Source of the DNA: Pseudomaricurvus alkylphenolicus
Lineage (GTDB): Bacteria > Pseudomonadota > Gammaproteobacteria > Pseudomonadales > Cellvibrionaceae
Length of the DNA stretch: 64,000 nt
Reading direction: 5' to 3'
NCBI RefSeq assembly: GCF_011683955.1
Contig: NZ_JAAQPI010000006.1
Span: 124,001 to 188,000 of the forward strand
The notes below the pieces were generated by a model. It searched no databases. It saw nothing but the letters and a program-made list of their open reading frames with translations, and was not told the DNA's origin. Below, piece by piece: positions 8,577-18,048 of this stretch. A program made the position numbers and the translations under genes. Each line of letters starts with the position of its first letter. The stretch's first letter is position 1.

Positions 8577-9221
8577 ATGGCTCCACTCGCTGCCCCTATA
8601 GATGTTTTGTATCAGGACGCTCATCTGTTAGCCGCCAACAAACCGCCCGGCCTCTTGAGTGTTCCCGGCAGAGGACCCGAGAACCAGGACTGCCTGATCA
8701 ATCGTCTGCTGGATTCCTTTCCGGACTGTCGCACGGTGCACCGTTTGGACATGGCAACTTCCGGCATTGTGCTCTTGGCCCGCAACCTGGACAGCCTGCG
8801 GTCCCTCAGCCGCCAGTTTGAACAGCGCAAGGTAGAGAAGGAATATGTGGCGGTGACCGAAGGTGTTCTCGCTAATGACGAGGGGGAAGTGAGTTTACCG
8901 CTGATCTGCGACTGGCCCAATCGACCTCGCCAAAAGGTTTGCCACATTGAAGGTAAGACAGCCCTCACCCGCTACAAGGTGATGCAACGGGACGCGGTCA
9001 GCAATTGTACCCGGGTACTGTTAATGCCGGTGACGGGACGCTCCCACCAACTGCGGGTACATATGATGGCAATGGGCCACTCTATTCTGGGAGACGAATT
9101 TTACGCGCAGGGCGACGCCAGATCGGCGTCCTCCAGGCTACTGCTGCATGCCTCGCGAATTCGCTTTACCCACCCGATCACCGGTGATGCTATTACGCTG
9201 GAATCAGCCCCCGAGTTTTGA
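8577..9221 (+). CDS. rluA: RluA-type dual-specificity pseudouridine synthase
   Basis: A 214-residue RNA pseudouridine synthase. The catalytic aspartate is in [14 protein letters not shown] and later conserved parts include [11 protein letters not shown] and GDEFYA. Length and lack of an S4 domain match E. coli RluA, which modifies 23S rRNA U746 and tRNA U32. RluC/RluD are longer and have S4 domains, so RluA is the best call. It lies alone on the plus strand between holB and tmk and its last 18 bases overlap the 3' end of tmk convergently. This breaks the usual tmk-holB order. Confidence 0.85.
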   Translation: MAPLAAPIDVLYQDAHLLAANKPPGLLSVPGRGPENQDCLINRLLDSFPDCRTVHRLDMATSGIVLLARNLDSLRSLSRQFEQRKVEKEYVAVTEGVLANDEGEVSLPLICDWPNRPRQKVCHIEGKTALTRYKVMQRDAVSNCTRVLLMPVTGRSHQLRVHMMAMGHSILGDEFYAQGDARSASSRLLLHASRIRFTHPITGDAITLESAPEF

Positions 9222-9881
9222 CCCCAGCAGCTGCTCTAAAATCTGGCCGATATCCTCTTGCACCTGTTCCAACGGCTGCCCGGCATCCACAAGGCGATAT
9301 CGCTGCGGTGCGGCCTCAGCCCTGGCTCGGTAACCGCCCCTGACCCGCTCGAAAAACGCCACCTGCTCAGACTCAAACCGATCCAGGTCAGCTCTGGCGC
9401 GAGCTCGGGCCAGACCAACTTCAACGTCAATATCCAAAACCAGGGTCAGATCGGGACGCAGCTCCTGTTGTACCAGCTGCTCCAGCGACTCAATCATACT
9501 CAAAGACAGGCCACGTCCTGCTCCCTGGTAGGCGTAGGTGGCGTCGGTAAAACGATCACAGAGTACCCAAGTGCCCTGCTCCAGCGCCGGGCGTATAACA
9601 GTGTTTAAATGTTGGGCCCTGGCGGCAAACACCATTAGCAGTTCAGAGACGGGATCCACTTTTTCGTCGCGTTTGCACAACAACAACTCTCGGAGTTGTT
9701 CGGCCAAAGGGGTGCCTCCGGGCTCGCGGGTAACCAGCAGTGGCACGTCGCGGTCCTGCAACCAATCCCGAATAAACTCCAGGTTGGTGGTTTTACCGAC
9801 ACCTTCTGTGCCTTCCAGGGTCAGGAATTTGCCTGTAGCGGTAACTGTGCCTTCTGAATGCTGGGCCAAGAGAATCTCCAT
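9204..9881 (-). CDS. tmk: Thymidylate kinase
   Basis: A 225-residue P-loop kinase converting dTMP to dTDP. The P-loop GTEGVGKTT is at residues 24-32, DR(F)TD in [17 protein letters not shown] is the substrate motif, and a LID region follows. The first 15 or so residues are longer than usual. The ATG at 9881 has no clear ribosome binding site, whereas a TTG four codons in (9867-9869) has GGAG six bases upstream, so the true start could be there. The gene follows mltG by 29 bases in the conserved pabC-mltG-tmk order. It does not run directly into holB because rluA lies between them. Confidence 0.92.
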   Translation of the reverse strand: MEILLAQHSEGTVTATGKFLTLEGTEGVGKTTNLEFIRDWLQDRDVPLLVTREPGGTPLAEQLRELLLCKRDEKVDPVSELLMVFAARAQHLNTVIRPALEQGTWVLCDRFTDATYAYQGAGRGLSLSMIESLEQLVQQELRPDLTLVLDIDVEVGLARARARADLDRFESEQVAFFERVRGGYRARAEAAPQRYRLVDAGQPLEQVQEDIGQILEQLLGSKLGG

Positions 9882-9910
9882 TCGGTGAATATTATTATGA
9901 GTGCCTGAGT

Positions 9911-10975
9911 TCAGCCGTTTGGCGCCGAGCGGTAATCTTCCGCCCGTCTCAGCTGGTAACGGCGAACCGCTGCCTGGTGCTCTGCCAATGTCTCTGAAAA
10001 CTGGTGGCTGCCATCACCTCTGGCGACAAAATACAGTGCTCTTCCAGGCGCGGGATGCAATGCCGCAACAATGGCCTCCCGCCCGGGCAATGCAATGGGC
10101 GTCGGAGGCAGCCCTTTAATCACATAGGTATTGTACGGGGTTTTCTGGCGCAGGTGTTTGCGCTTGATGTCGCCCCGATAGGAATCGCCCATCCCATAGA
10201 TGACGGTAGGATCGGTCTGCAGCCGCATGCCCTTTTGCAGGCGCCTCACAAAGACACCGGCGATTCGCTCACGCTCCGAGGCCACTCCGGTTTCCTTCTC
10301 GATGATGGAAGCCATTATCAGCGCTTCGTAGGGGCTTGCGTAAGGCAAGTTCGGCGAACGCTGCTGCCACTCTTGCTCCAACACTTGTCGCATGCGCTTG
10401 TGGGATTGTTCAAGCAATGTCCAAGCCGACGTTTGACGGGTAAATTGATAGGTATCCGGAAACAGCCAGCCTTCCGGGTTGCTCTGTTCAATACCGAAGA
10501 CGCTGGCCAGGTTTTGCACGTTGAGTTCTGTAGCGTCCGCAGCGAGATTCCTTTCAGATTTCAGTAGGGACAATACATCACTGACGCGGGTACCCTCCAC
10601 AAAGGTGATACTGCGATGCAGGACCTGACCATTTACCAAGGTTTTTAATACAGACACCGGCGACTGTTCAGGCCTGAGCAAAAACTCGCCAAATTTAATG
10701 TTATTTAATCCAGTGAGACGTGCGTAGTTAATCAATAGACGCGGGTATTGCAATCCGGTTTCGCGCTTTAACCGGTAGGCCGTTCTCGCCAGGGAATCAC
10801 CGGAGCGAACTTCAAAAATAATCTCATTAGCTGAATTTGCAGGTGCCACCATAAAGGGCACATGCAACCAGCGCCAGGCGAGGCAACCTACAGCGGTGAT
10901 TAACAGCACCAGCAGCAAGCACAGCAATCGCAACTGTCGCGACGCCAGGATGCTTTTCAAACGCCCTCGAATCAC
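9911..10975 (-). CDS. mltG: Endolytic murein transglycosylase MltG
   Basis: A 354-residue YceG-like enzyme that cleaves nascent glycan strands and may set their length. A short cytoplasmic N-terminus is followed by one transmembrane helix at about residues 15-37, then a periplasmic LysM-like segment and the catalytic domain. The catalytic glutamate is in [10 protein letters not shown], and the conserved ending region contains [20 protein letters not shown]. The first bases overlap the stop of pabC (10972-10975), so the two are coupled. Order and overlap are as in Pseudomonas and E. coli. Confidence 0.94.
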   Translation of the reverse strand: MIRGRLKSILASRQLRLLCLLLVLLITAVGCLAWRWLHVPFMVAPANSANEIIFEVRSGDSLARTAYRLKRETGLQYPRLLINYARLTGLNNIKFGEFLLRPEQSPVSVLKTLVNGQVLHRSITFVEGTRVSDVLSLLKSERNLAADATELNVQNLASVFGIEQSNPEGWLFPDTYQFTRQTSAWTLLEQSHKRMRQVLEQEWQQRSPNLPYASPYEALIMASIIEKETGVASERERIAGVFVRRLQKGMRLQTDPTVIYGMGDSYRGDIKRKHLRQKTPYNTYVIKGLPPTPIALPGREAIVAALHPAPGRALYFVARGDGSHQFSETLAEHQAAVRRYQLRRAEDYRSAPNG

Positions 10976-11826
10976 GAAACTATCCCCAGGTGTTTTGCAA
11001 AACTCCGACTGAGTGCTTCACATAACGAAGAAGTGGGCCAGACAACAGGTTGCGACTGCATTGCAAACACGTTTGCAATGGGTGTGATGCCTCGAACACT
11101 GTTGCAAACAAATGCCGAATCAAACGATTTCAAACTCGCCAAGGGTAGAGACTCTTGCCTGACCGTTATCCCGAGCGATGGAGCCAAGGTATCGATAATC
11201 AGGCGTCGACCAACACCTCGAACCCCACACGCGTCCAGCGCTGGTGTCATCAACTCGCCTTCACGCTCGAAAAAAATATTACGACTGGTGGTTTCAATCA
11301 TGTTGCCCTGAATATCCAGAGCAAGACCATCCTCAACTCCGGCATTCTGGCACTCCAATTTAAGCAGCACATTATCCAGACGATTGAGATGCTTAATGCC
11401 CGCCAGCGCAGGATTGTGGGGCAATCGATGTTGGCAAACCAACAGCTCCAGGGCCGCCTCTTGGGGCAACGTCTGGGGAAAAAATGCGCATATCACCGTG
11501 GCTTCGGCAGTACCATCGACCGCGTAGCCCCGGCCTCCCACGCCACGAGTCAGTACCAGCTTGAAAATACCCGACGAATGCTGATCGAGCTTGTTCAGCA
11601 ATTGCTCGCGCCACGCATTAACGCTATCGAGACAAAACGGGATGCTGAGGCGGCTGGCTCCCTCTTCCAAACGCTGTTCATGAAGAGCCCAAAGAGGAAT
11701 CCGTCCTGAGACAACCCGGGTTGTCTCAAACACACCATCGCCAAATGCCAGCCCTCGATCCAACGCTGATACAGCGTCCGAAAATTGGCCGTTAACAGTA
11801 ACTAAAGGAGAAGCGGCAGCAGACAT
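10972..11826 (-). CDS. pabC: Aminodeoxychorismate lyase
   Basis: A 284-residue PLP fold-type IV enzyme that splits 4-amino-4-deoxychorismate into p-aminobenzoate and pyruvate for folate synthesis. Family marks include DRGLAFGDGVFET near the N-terminus, the PLP lysine region GIKHLNRLDNVLL, and GNMIETTSRNIFF. The start is set at the ATG at 11824-11826. The frame extends to a GTG at 11838, but that codon lies inside a terminator-like hairpin. The Shine-Dalgarno-like GGGTGA is itself in the 3' arm of this hairpin, so pabC translation may depend on the hairpin being open. The end overlaps mltG by four bases. Confidence 0.93.
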   Translation of the reverse strand: MSAAASPLVTVNGQFSDAVSALDRGLAFGDGVFETTRVVSGRIPLWALHEQRLEEGASRLSIPFCLDSVNAWREQLLNKLDQHSSGIFKLVLTRGVGGRGYAVDGTAEATVICAFFPQTLPQEAALELLVCQHRLPHNPALAGIKHLNRLDNVLLKLECQNAGVEDGLALDIQGNMIETTSRNIFFEREGELMTPALDACGVRGVGRRLIIDTLAPSLGITVRQESLPLASLKSFDSAFVCNSVRGITPIANVFAMQSQPVVWPTSSLCEALSRSFAKHLGIVS

Positions 11827-11829
11827 GAT

Positions 11830-11857
11830 AAAAATCACCCGACTTGGCCGGGTGATT
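11830..11857 (-). terminator. Terminator/attenuator hairpin between fabF and pabC
   Basis: On the minus strand a perfect 9-bp stem, AATCACCCG (11849-11857) with CGGGTGATT (11833-11841), has a 7-base loop and ends in five Ts (11830-11834). It is a classical intrinsic terminator 12 bases after the fabF stop, and its 3' arm contains the pabC ribosome binding site. Confidence 0.85.
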
Positions 11858-11869
11858 ATTCGCAGGGAA

Positions 11870-13111
11870 TCAGGACAGTTTGCGGAAGATCAACGAACCG
11901 TTGGTTCCGCCAAATCCAAAGGAGTTGGTCAGCACGGCGTCAATAGTACGCTCTTGTGCGGTGTGTGGAACGAGGTTGATATCGCAGCCTTCGTCCGGAT
12001 TGTCCAGATTGATGGTCGGTGGGGCAACCTGGTCGCGAATCGCCAACACACTGAAGATAGCCTCAACGCTGCCAGCCGCGCCCAATAAGTGGCCGATCAT
12101 CGACTTGGTTGAACTGACGGCCACCTGATCGACCGCGGACCCCATAACGGATTTCACCGCCTTACACTCGGCGATATCGCCAGCTGGCGTGGAAGTTCCG
12201 TGGGCGTTGATGTAATTGATATGGGCAACATCAATCTGCGCATCGTTAATGGCGTTTTGCATAGACATGGCCGCACCTTCACCATTTTCAGGCGGTGATG
12301 TCATGTGGTAGGCATCGCCACTCATGCCAAATCCAACCAGCTCGGCGTAGATTTTGGCTCCCCGGGCCTTGGCGGTTTCGTACTCTTCAAGCACCAGTAC
12401 ACCAGCGCCATCACCCAGTACAAATCCGTCGCGATCCTTATCCCAGGGGCGACTTGCCGCCTGTGGATCATCATTGCGAGTGGAGAGTGCGCGAGCGGCA
12501 GCAAAGCCACCCAGACCCACTGGTGTACAAGCCATCTCGGCGCCACCGGCTATCATCGCATCAACTTCGCCATGTTGGATCATGCGAGCCGCAAGACCAA
12601 TATTGTGAGTGCCGGTTGTACAAGCGGTCACCACGGAAATATTGGGGCCTTTAAAGCCGTACTTGATGCTCAGGTTACCGGCGATCATGTTGATAATGGC
12701 GCCCGGTACAAAGAACGGAGAAATACGACGAGGTCCCTTGGTAGCGATGGTTTTTGCTCCATCTTCAATAGAGCCGATGCCACCAATACCGGCGCCGATG
12801 GCCGCACCAATTCGAGGCGCGTTTTCTTCAGTGATTTCCAGGCCGGAGTCCCGCATGGCCTGGATACCGGCCACCATACCGTATTGGATAAACGGGTCCA
12901 TCTTGCGCGCATCTTTAACGGGCAAATAGGGTTCAACGTCAAACCCTTTAACCGGCGCACTGAACTGGGTGGTGAAGGGCGAGGCATCAAAGGTATCAAT
13001 GGTGGCAGCGCCACTGCGCCCCGCCACAATACCTTCCCAGGTAGAAGTGACATCATTACCCAGGGGACTGACCATCCCCAGACCGGTTACTACAACTCTA
13101 CGACGCGACAC
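11870..13111 (-). CDS. fabF: 3-oxoacyl-ACP synthase II
   Basis: A 413-residue condensing enzyme that elongates acyl-ACP with malonyl-ACP in type II fatty-acid synthesis. The catalytic cysteine is in [13 protein letters not shown] (about residue 164) and the two catalytic histidines are in [12 protein letters not shown] and GHLLGAAG. The ending [11 protein letters not shown] is typical. The start is GTG at 13111, directly behind a perfect AGGAGG, giving the usual [12 protein letters not shown]. It lies downstream of acpP but is separated by 221 bases with hairpins, so expression may be partly independent of acpP. A strong terminator follows. Confidence 0.96.
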   Translation of the reverse strand: MSRRRVVVTGLGMVSPLGNDVTSTWEGIVAGRSGAATIDTFDASPFTTQFSAPVKGFDVEPYLPVKDARKMDPFIQYGMVAGIQAMRDSGLEITEENAPRIGAAIGAGIGGIGSIEDGAKTIATKGPRRISPFFVPGAIINMIAGNLSIKYGFKGPNISVVTACTTGTHNIGLAARMIQHGEVDAMIAGGAEMACTPVGLGGFAAARALSTRNDDPQAASRPWDKDRDGFVLGDGAGVLVLEEYETAKARGAKIYAELVGFGMSGDAYHMTSPPENGEGAAMSMQNAINDAQIDVAHINYINAHGTSTPAGDIAECKAVKSVMGSAVDQVAVSSTKSMIGHLLGAAGSVEAIFSVLAIRDQVAPPTINLDNPDEGCDINLVPHTAQERTIDAVLTNSFGFGGTNGSLIFRKLS

Positions 13112-13223
13112 AGGGCCTCCTTAATCGCATAGTGGTCCTCGCCACCCCACTCAGGCCAAAAGTGATTAAAAAGTCACCAAAACAACCAGGGCGGCATTAA
13201 AAATATACAGGGGTATTAAACCA

Positions 13224-13259
13224 GAAAAGCCGCTCTATTTTTCAATAGTGCGGCTTTTC
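13224..13259 (-). terminator. Terminator-like hairpin between acpP and fabF
   Basis: The 10-bp stem GAAAAGCCGC/GCGGCTTTTC continues, after a mismatch, into CTATT/AATAG. The T run is short. It probably ends most acpP transcripts, which is common because ACP is needed in far larger amounts than FabF. A second small stem, TCTCTG/CAGAGA, lies at 13286-13302. Confidence 0.65.
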
Positions 13260-13332
13260 AGAAACGCTGTCGTCCCAGACGAGGATCTCTGTTTGACAGA
13301 GACTTCGGCTTTCGCTCAGCCGCTAACGGGAA

Positions 13333-13569
13333 TTAACCCAGGTTAGCGTTGACGTAGTCGATGGCCAGCTGAACCGTGGTGATCTTTTCAGCTTCTTCGT
13401 CAGGAATCTCGGTTTCAAATTCTTCTTCCAGAGCCATTACCAGCTCTACGGTGTCCAGGGAGTCAGCGCCCAGATCTTCAACAAAAGAAGCTTCGTTTTT
13501 TACTTCTTCTTCTTTAACGCCCAGTTGTTCAGCAACGATCTTTTTTACGCGCTCTTCAATGCTGCTCAT
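13333..13569 (-). CDS. acpP: Acyl carrier protein
   Basis: A 78-residue acidic protein that carries growing acyl chains on a phosphopantetheine arm. The arm attaches to Ser37 in the DSLDTVEL motif. The sequence is the standard four-helix ACP and is very close to E. coli AcpP ([18 protein letters not shown] at the N-terminus). An AGGAG lies ten bases before the ATG. It sits in the usual place between fabG and fabF. Upstream there are 187 bases to fabG, enough for its own promoter, and downstream hairpins probably terminate a short, abundant acpP mRNA. Confidence 0.97.
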   Translation of the reverse strand: MSSIEERVKKIVAEQLGVKEEEVKNEASFVEDLGADSLDTVELVMALEEEFETEIPDEEAEKITTVQLAIDYVNANLG

Positions 13570-13756
13570 GTTGTTTTCAACTCCTAGTAGAAATAAATAG
13601 TTAGCAGTTTGAGCCGATTTCCCTTAACCCCAAGATACCGGCTCATTTGGGGTACGGCCAACTCGAAGGCGCATTCTACATCGAAAAAACCCGAGTTGTA
13701 ACCGATCCAACTAAAAATCTTTATTACCCATTCAAAATGGCATGAATAACAAAGAC

Positions 13757-14500
13757 TTAGGACATATACATACCACCATTTACATGCAGGGTATCACCCG
13801 TGACGTAACTGGCTGCGTCGCTGGCCAGGAAGGCCACCACGCCGGCGATTTCCTCGGGTTGCCCCAGACGACCCAATGCAATCTGCGACTGCATCAGTTC
13901 TTTCTGCTCGTCGCTGAGTTCTTTAGTCATGTCGGTATCGATAAAACCGGGGGCAACCGTGTTAACGGTAATTCCGCGCGAGCCCACTTCTTTGGCCAGA
14001 GCGCGGGCAAAGCCACCGACACCAGCCTTGGTGGCCGCATAGTTGGACTGCCCGGCATTACCCATAGAGCCCACTACGGAGCTGATGTTGATGATGCGCC
14101 CCCAACGGGCCTTCATCATGCCTCGCAGGCAGGCCTTACTGAGACGGTAGATGGCACTCAGATTGGTGTTGATCACGTCAAACCACTCGTCGTCGCTCAT
14201 ACGCATCAGCAGGTTGTCTTTGGTGATGCCGGCGTTGTTGACCAGAATGGCCGGCGCGCCGAATTCACCCTGGATATCCTTCAGCAGTGCCGCGACGGAG
14301 TCTGCATCGGTCACGTTCAATACCTTGCCCACACCCTGTATGCCCTTCTCGGCAAATCGCTCACTGATTTTGGCTGCACCGCCCTCACTGGTGGCGGTAC
14401 CAATAACAATGGCACCTTCGGCACCCAGCTTGTCGGCAATGGCTGCGCCAATGCCACGACTGGCGCCGGTTACCAGCGCCACTTTATCTTTAATGCTCAT
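13757..14500 (-). CDS. fabG: 3-oxoacyl-ACP reductase
   Basis: A 247-residue SDR enzyme performing the NADPH-dependent ketoreduction in fatty-acid synthesis. The cofactor loop is VTGASRGIGAAIA, the NNAG motif is ILVNNAGITKDNLL, and the catalytic Ser-Tyr-Lys are in ISSVVGSMGNAGQSNYAATK. It ends with VTGDTLHVNGGMYM, the FabG signature. The ATG at 14498-14500 is chosen because AAGGG lies six bases before it; a GTG two codons earlier overlaps that ribosome binding site. It follows fabD by 45 bases in the normal order. Confidence 0.96.
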   Translation of the reverse strand: MSIKDKVALVTGASRGIGAAIADKLGAEGAIVIGTATSEGGAAKISERFAEKGIQGVGKVLNVTDADSVAALLKDIQGEFGAPAILVNNAGITKDNLLMRMSDDEWFDVINTNLSAIYRLSKACLRGMMKARWGRIINISSVVGSMGNAGQSNYAATKAGVGGFARALAKEVGSRGITVNTVAPGFIDTDMTKELSDEQKELMQSQIALGRLGQPEEIAGVVAFLASDAASYVTGDTLHVNGGMYMS

Positions 14501-14545
14501 AATCACCCTTAGTTTTGCGATAGAGGCTTAAATTGTGATAGAGGA

Positions 14546-15487
14546 TCAACCCAGCTCCGCCAGCGCCTTATCCAGATCTGCCGGAGTTTCAGTAGCGAAG
14601 GCCGACAGACTTTTCTGGATTCGACGACAGAGGCCGGACAGTACCTTGCCGGGACCACACTCAACCACCTGGGTCACTCCGACATCCACCAGCGCGCGGG
14701 TGCAATCGACCCACAACACCGGGGTATAGATCTGCTCGATCATCAACTCCTGAATACGGGCCGGATCGGTTTCGGTCTTGGCATTAACGTTGTGAACAAC
14801 GGGCACATTCGGGGTGGAAAACTCAGTCGCGCGAATCTGCTCGGCCAGATTATCGGCGGCAGGCTGCATCAGAGAAGTATGGAAAGGGGCACTCACGGGC
14901 AGCGGCATGGCGCGCTTGGCACCCGCTTCTTTACAGGCCGCAATAGCACGCTCAACCGCACCGGCGTGACCGGCGATGACCACCTGACCGGGTGAGTTGA
15001 AGTTAACCGCGGAAACCACTTCATCCCCGGCAGCCGCTTCGCAGGCCGCATTGATGGCGTCGTCGTCCAACCCGATAATGGCCGCCATGGCGCCAACGCC
15101 AGCGGGAACCGCCTGCTGCATATACTTGCCACGCAACTGCACCAGCTTGACGGCATCGGCAAAGGCAACCACTCCGGAACACACCAAAGCAGACCACTCT
15201 CCCAGGCTGTGACCCGCCATCAGCGACGGCTGAGCGCCACCCTTCTGCTGCCAAACCTTCCATAGAGCCACACTGGCAGTGAGCAACATGGGTTGAGTAC
15301 GCTCGGTAAGATTCAATTCTTCCTGGGGGCCTTCCTGGATCAACGCCCAGAGATCGTATCCCAAAACGGTTGACGCTTCGGCGAAGGTCTCCTGAATAAC
15401 CGGATAATCGGCGGCCAGCTCTGCCAGCATGCCGACCTTTTGGGAACCCTGACCGGGAAATACAAATGCGAGTTGCTCACTTGCCAT
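14546..15487 (-). CDS. fabD: Malonyl-CoA:ACP transacylase
   Basis: A 313-residue acyltransferase loading malonyl groups from CoA onto ACP. The N-terminus has FVFPGQGSQKVGM, the active-site serine is Ser94 in AGHSLGEWSA, and the partner histidine is in SAPFHTSLM at about residue 203. Length and motifs are standard. It follows plsX by 36 bases and precedes fabG, the conserved order of the fab cluster, and is likely part of one transcript starting upstream of yceD. Confidence 0.96.
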   Translation of the reverse strand: MASEQLAFVFPGQGSQKVGMLAELAADYPVIQETFAEASTVLGYDLWALIQEGPQEELNLTERTQPMLLTASVALWKVWQQKGGAQPSLMAGHSLGEWSALVCSGVVAFADAVKLVQLRGKYMQQAVPAGVGAMAAIIGLDDDAINAACEAAAGDEVVSAVNFNSPGQVVIAGHAGAVERAIAACKEAGAKRAMPLPVSAPFHTSLMQPAADNLAEQIRATEFSTPNVPVVHNVNAKTETDPARIQELMIEQIYTPVLWVDCTRALVDVGVTQVVECGPGKVLSGLCRRIQKSLSAFATETPADLDKALAELG

Positions 15488-15523
15488 AGAGGTATTGATT
15501 CCATATTGGACAGACAGCCATCA

Positions 15524-16516
15524 TCAAACAAGCTCAGCTATCTGTTGATTGATTTTTTGCGGGACACCGTGGATCGCCTGCTCCCTTGCGACCTGAAGTG
15601 CGTGGCCAAAACCCCGCTCATCAGCGCTGCCATGACTTTTCACGACAATTCCCTGCAAACCTAGAAAACTCGCGCCATTATAGCGAGCAGGGTCAAATTT
15701 TGTATGCCATTTTCGCAACAGGGGACTGGCAATTTGGCCAGCCAGCCGTCCCAACCAGTGACTTTGCAGCTGTTCTTGCAGCTGTTCACCCAGAAGACGG
15801 GCCGCGCCCTCCCCTACCTTAAGTGCCACATTGCCGGCAAAACCGTCGGTGACCACCACATCAAACTCACCGGAAAAGATGCCGTCCCCCTCCACAAAGC
15901 CGCCGTAACGGATACGCGGGTTGGCGGTTAAGGAATTGGCCGCCAGGCGAATCTGTTCGTGTCCTTTTATGTGTTCAGAGCCCACATTAAGCAGCCCCAC
16001 GACCGGATGCCGGATGCCGTCTGACTCCGCCAGAATGCTGCCCATCAGTGCAAACTGCTCCAATTGCTCCGAAGTACAATCCAGGTTTGCCCCCAGATCC
16101 AGCATATAACAGTGGCCGCCTCGACAGGGCACGGCCTTGCAGATAGCCGGCCGATCAATCCCGGGATAGGTTTTGAGCATAAATTTGCCCATGGCCATCA
16201 GCGCACCGGTGTTACCGGCGCTGACGCAGGCGCTGGCGCGCTCATCCGCCACTGTCTCAATGGCCTGCCACATCGACGACTGCTGTTTTTGGCGCAGTGC
16301 CAGCGCGGGCTTGTCGTCCATGGCGACCGTATCGGGAGAATGAACAAAGGTGACATTGGCGGGCAAATCGGGCAGCTGCAGCTGCTGTTCATCGCCAAAC
16401 AGGGTGAGATTAAGCTCGGGGAAGCTACCGGCGAAGACAAGGGATGCCGGTAACGTAGAACGGGGACCTAAGTCCCCGCCCATCAGATCAACGGCGATCG
16501 TCAATCCGGCTGACAA
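15524..16516 (-). CDS. plsX: Phosphate acyltransferase PlsX
   Basis: A 330-residue enzyme that makes acyl-phosphate from acyl-ACP for phospholipid synthesis. Family marks are VDLMGGDLGPRS at the start, VSAGNTGALMAMGKF, and the closing region around YNGASFLGLQGIVVKSHGSAD. No ATG is available at the N-terminus. The frame starts with TTG at 16516 (MSAGLTIAVD) or another TTG four codons later, neither with a strong ribosome binding site. Both give normal N-termini, so the exact start is uncertain. A 12-base palindrome, GTCGATATCGAC, lies at 16543-16554 just upstream. Confidence 0.93.
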   Translation of the reverse strand: MSAGLTIAVDLMGGDLGPRSTLPASLVFAGSFPELNLTLFGDEQQLQLPDLPANVTFVHSPDTVAMDDKPALALRQKQQSSMWQAIETVADERASACVSAGNTGALMAMGKFMLKTYPGIDRPAICKAVPCRGGHCYMLDLGANLDCTSEQLEQFALMGSILAESDGIRHPVVGLLNVGSEHIKGHEQIRLAANSLTANPRIRYGGFVEGDGIFSGEFDVVVTDGFAGNVALKVGEGAARLLGEQLQEQLQSHWLGRLAGQIASPLLRKWHTKFDPARYNGASFLGLQGIVVKSHGSADERGFGHALQVAREQAIHGVPQKINQQIAELV

Positions 16517-16556
16517 ACGAAAGATTCGCTGTCTTAGCTATAGTCGATATCGACGA

Positions 16557-16739
16557 TTATTCGTCGTTACCGGTCTCAACGACCTTGCGGCCCTTGTAGA
16601 AGCCATCAGCAGTAACATGGTGACGCAGGTGCTTTTCACCAGTGGTTGGATCTACGGACAGGGTTGGTCCGGACAGGGCATCGTGAGAACGACGCATGCC
16701 ACGTCTGGAACGGGTTTTCTTACTTTTCTGAACAGCCAT
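16557..16739 (-). CDS. rpmF: 50S ribosomal protein L32
   Basis: A 60-residue basic protein of the large ribosomal subunit. [20 protein letters not shown] and the ending [15 protein letters not shown] are the standard L32 sequence. It lacks the CxxC zinc pairs found in some bacteria, so it is the zinc-independent form. It lies between yceD and plsX, its usual place, linking ribosome and membrane-lipid synthesis in one operon. Confidence 0.96.
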   Translation of the reverse strand: MAVQKSKKTRSRRGMRRSHDALSGPTLSVDPTTGEKHLRHHVTADGFYKGRKVVETGNDE

Positions 16740-16781
16740 GTTGTGCTCCTATTACTCAAAGTTCGCCGGAACCGGGGCGCC

Positions 16782-17315
16782 TCAGGATTTCGGCGAGCCC
16801 TTAAGTTGTTCCAGCACTTGAAACGGGTTACTGGTTTGAGAGGCCTCTTCTTCGACCTCCTCACCAAAGCTGGTCTGCTCTATGCACTCCTCTTCGTGGT
16901 AGGACACCATGGGCAGATTCAGCAATAATTCGTCTTCGATAATGGTATAGAGATCCGCCTGGCCTTCTCCGAGGATCAACCCATCCAACGCCCGCGGCAG
17001 CTGTTTGGCTCGCTCTTCGTCCCAGACAATCGCCAGATTCAGCTCCGCCGCGAGGTTAATCTCGACAGGTTCCAGGCAGCGCTGGCAGGCTACTTTCAGC
17101 CGACACTGGGCGCTACCGGTAATCAGGCGATGCTTCTCTTCGTCCACACCGAACTCAAGTGCCACCTCTACATCTGTGCTCGGATCCACCGAGGCCTCGG
17201 CCAGTCGGCTGAGCTCGCTGACGGCGACATTGCCGTTCAGACTCAGGCCCTGCTGGGCGAACTTGCGCGGGTCTATCAGACGCGGCAAATGCTTGTTAGA
17301 GGGGGTACTTGACAT
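16782..17315 (-). CDS. yceD: DUF177 / YceD-family protein
   Basis: A 177-residue acidic cytoplasmic protein. The centre holds the family signature CRLKVACQRCLEPVEINL, and a later segment, ELLLNLPMVSYHEEEC, is also typical. YceD (DUF177) is nearly always next to rpmF, and the plant homologue has been linked to 23S rRNA processing; the bacterial role is not settled. It is the first gene of the yceD-rpmF-plsX-fabD-fabG cluster and is divergent from yceF, with the promoters in the 145 bases between them. Confidence 0.9.
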   Translation of the reverse strand: MSSTPSNKHLPRLIDPRKFAQQGLSLNGNVAVSELSRLAEASVDPSTDVEVALEFGVDEEKHRLITGSAQCRLKVACQRCLEPVEINLAAELNLAIVWDEERAKQLPRALDGLILGEGQADLYTIIEDELLLNLPMVSYHEEECIEQTSFGEEVEEEASQTSNPFQVLEQLKGSPKS

Positions 17316-17391
17316 AAGCGCGCAATTCTATGGATCAGACCGGCCCCTGTCAAAGGAAAATAGGCGTCTAACGGCCTGATTTTGCGATTAT

Positions 17392-17420
17392 TTGGGCAAT
17401 TCTGGCCGTAAGTCTATAAA
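17392..17420 (+). promoter_or_regulatory. Candidate sigma-70 promoter of yceF
   Basis: TTGGGC (17392-17397) and TATAAA (17415-17420) are separated by exactly 17 bases and lie about 40 bases before the yceF start codon. Confidence 0.5.
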
Positions 17421-17460
17421 ATCCCCGCTGACCCCACTTGAATGGACGCAAAAGCCCCTT

Positions 17461-18048
17461 ATGCAACCTATTGTTCTGGCCTCAAGCTCCCCCTATCGCC
17501 GTCAATTATTGAGCAAATTGGGATTGGAATTTTCCGCCGCCTCGCCGGATATCGATGAATCACGCCTGCCCAAAGAAACACCCCTGCAGCTGGTGGAACG
17601 GCTGGCCAAAGAAAAAGCACAGGCACTGGCACAGACATTCCCAAATCATCTGATTATCGGCTCAGACCAGGTGGCCGCTCTGGACAGAGAGGTGGTCACC
17701 AAACCGGGCACCCACGAGGCAGCTGTGGCACAGTTGCGTCGAGCCAGCGGCCGCAGCCTGACTTTTTTAACCGGAGTCTGTCTGCTCAATAGCCACACCG
17801 ACAACTTTCATGTGCGTATCGCCAGCTACGAGGTGTTATTTCGGAAGCTGAGTGACCAGCAAATAGAAAGATATCTGCAGGTCGAGCAACCCTATGACTG
17901 TGCCGGCAGCTTCAAGTCGGAGGGGCTGGGCATCAGTCTGTTTCAGTATATCCGGGGAGATGATCCCAACACACTGGTCGGACTACCACTGATTGAACTG
18001 ACCGATATGCTTCTGAACGAAGGCGTAGATGTCTTAGCCGGCACCTAG
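17461..18048 (+). CDS. yceF: Maf-family nucleotide pyrophosphatase YceF
   Basis: A 195-residue Maf-like house-cleaning enzyme. E. coli YceF hydrolyses the modified nucleotide m7GTP. The N-terminus IVLASSSPYRRQLLSKLG, the central LIIGSDQVAALD and the later DCAGSFKSEGLGISL are the conserved Maf motifs, and the position divergent to yceD-rpmF matches the YceF branch. The ATG at 17461 gives the family N-terminus; the frame is open further upstream but unlike the family. Its TAG stop (18046-18048) lies inside the left end of a 270-bp inverted-repeat element, so insertion of that element may have fixed the present end of the protein. Confidence 0.92.
   Translation: MQPIVLASSSPYRRQLLSKLGLEFSAASPDIDESRLPKETPLQLVERLAKEKAQALAQTFPNHLIIGSDQVAALDREVVTKPGTHEAAVAQLRRASGRSLTFLTGVCLLNSHTDNFHVRIASYEVLFRKLSDQQIERYLQVEQPYDCAGSFKSEGLGISLFQYIRGDDPNTLVGLPLIELTDMLLNEGVDVLAGT

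Noticed and set aside
16543-16554. 12-base palindrome GTCGATATCGAC between rpmF and plsX as an operator
   Set aside because: Short palindromes of this kind occur by chance and no known regulator site matches it.
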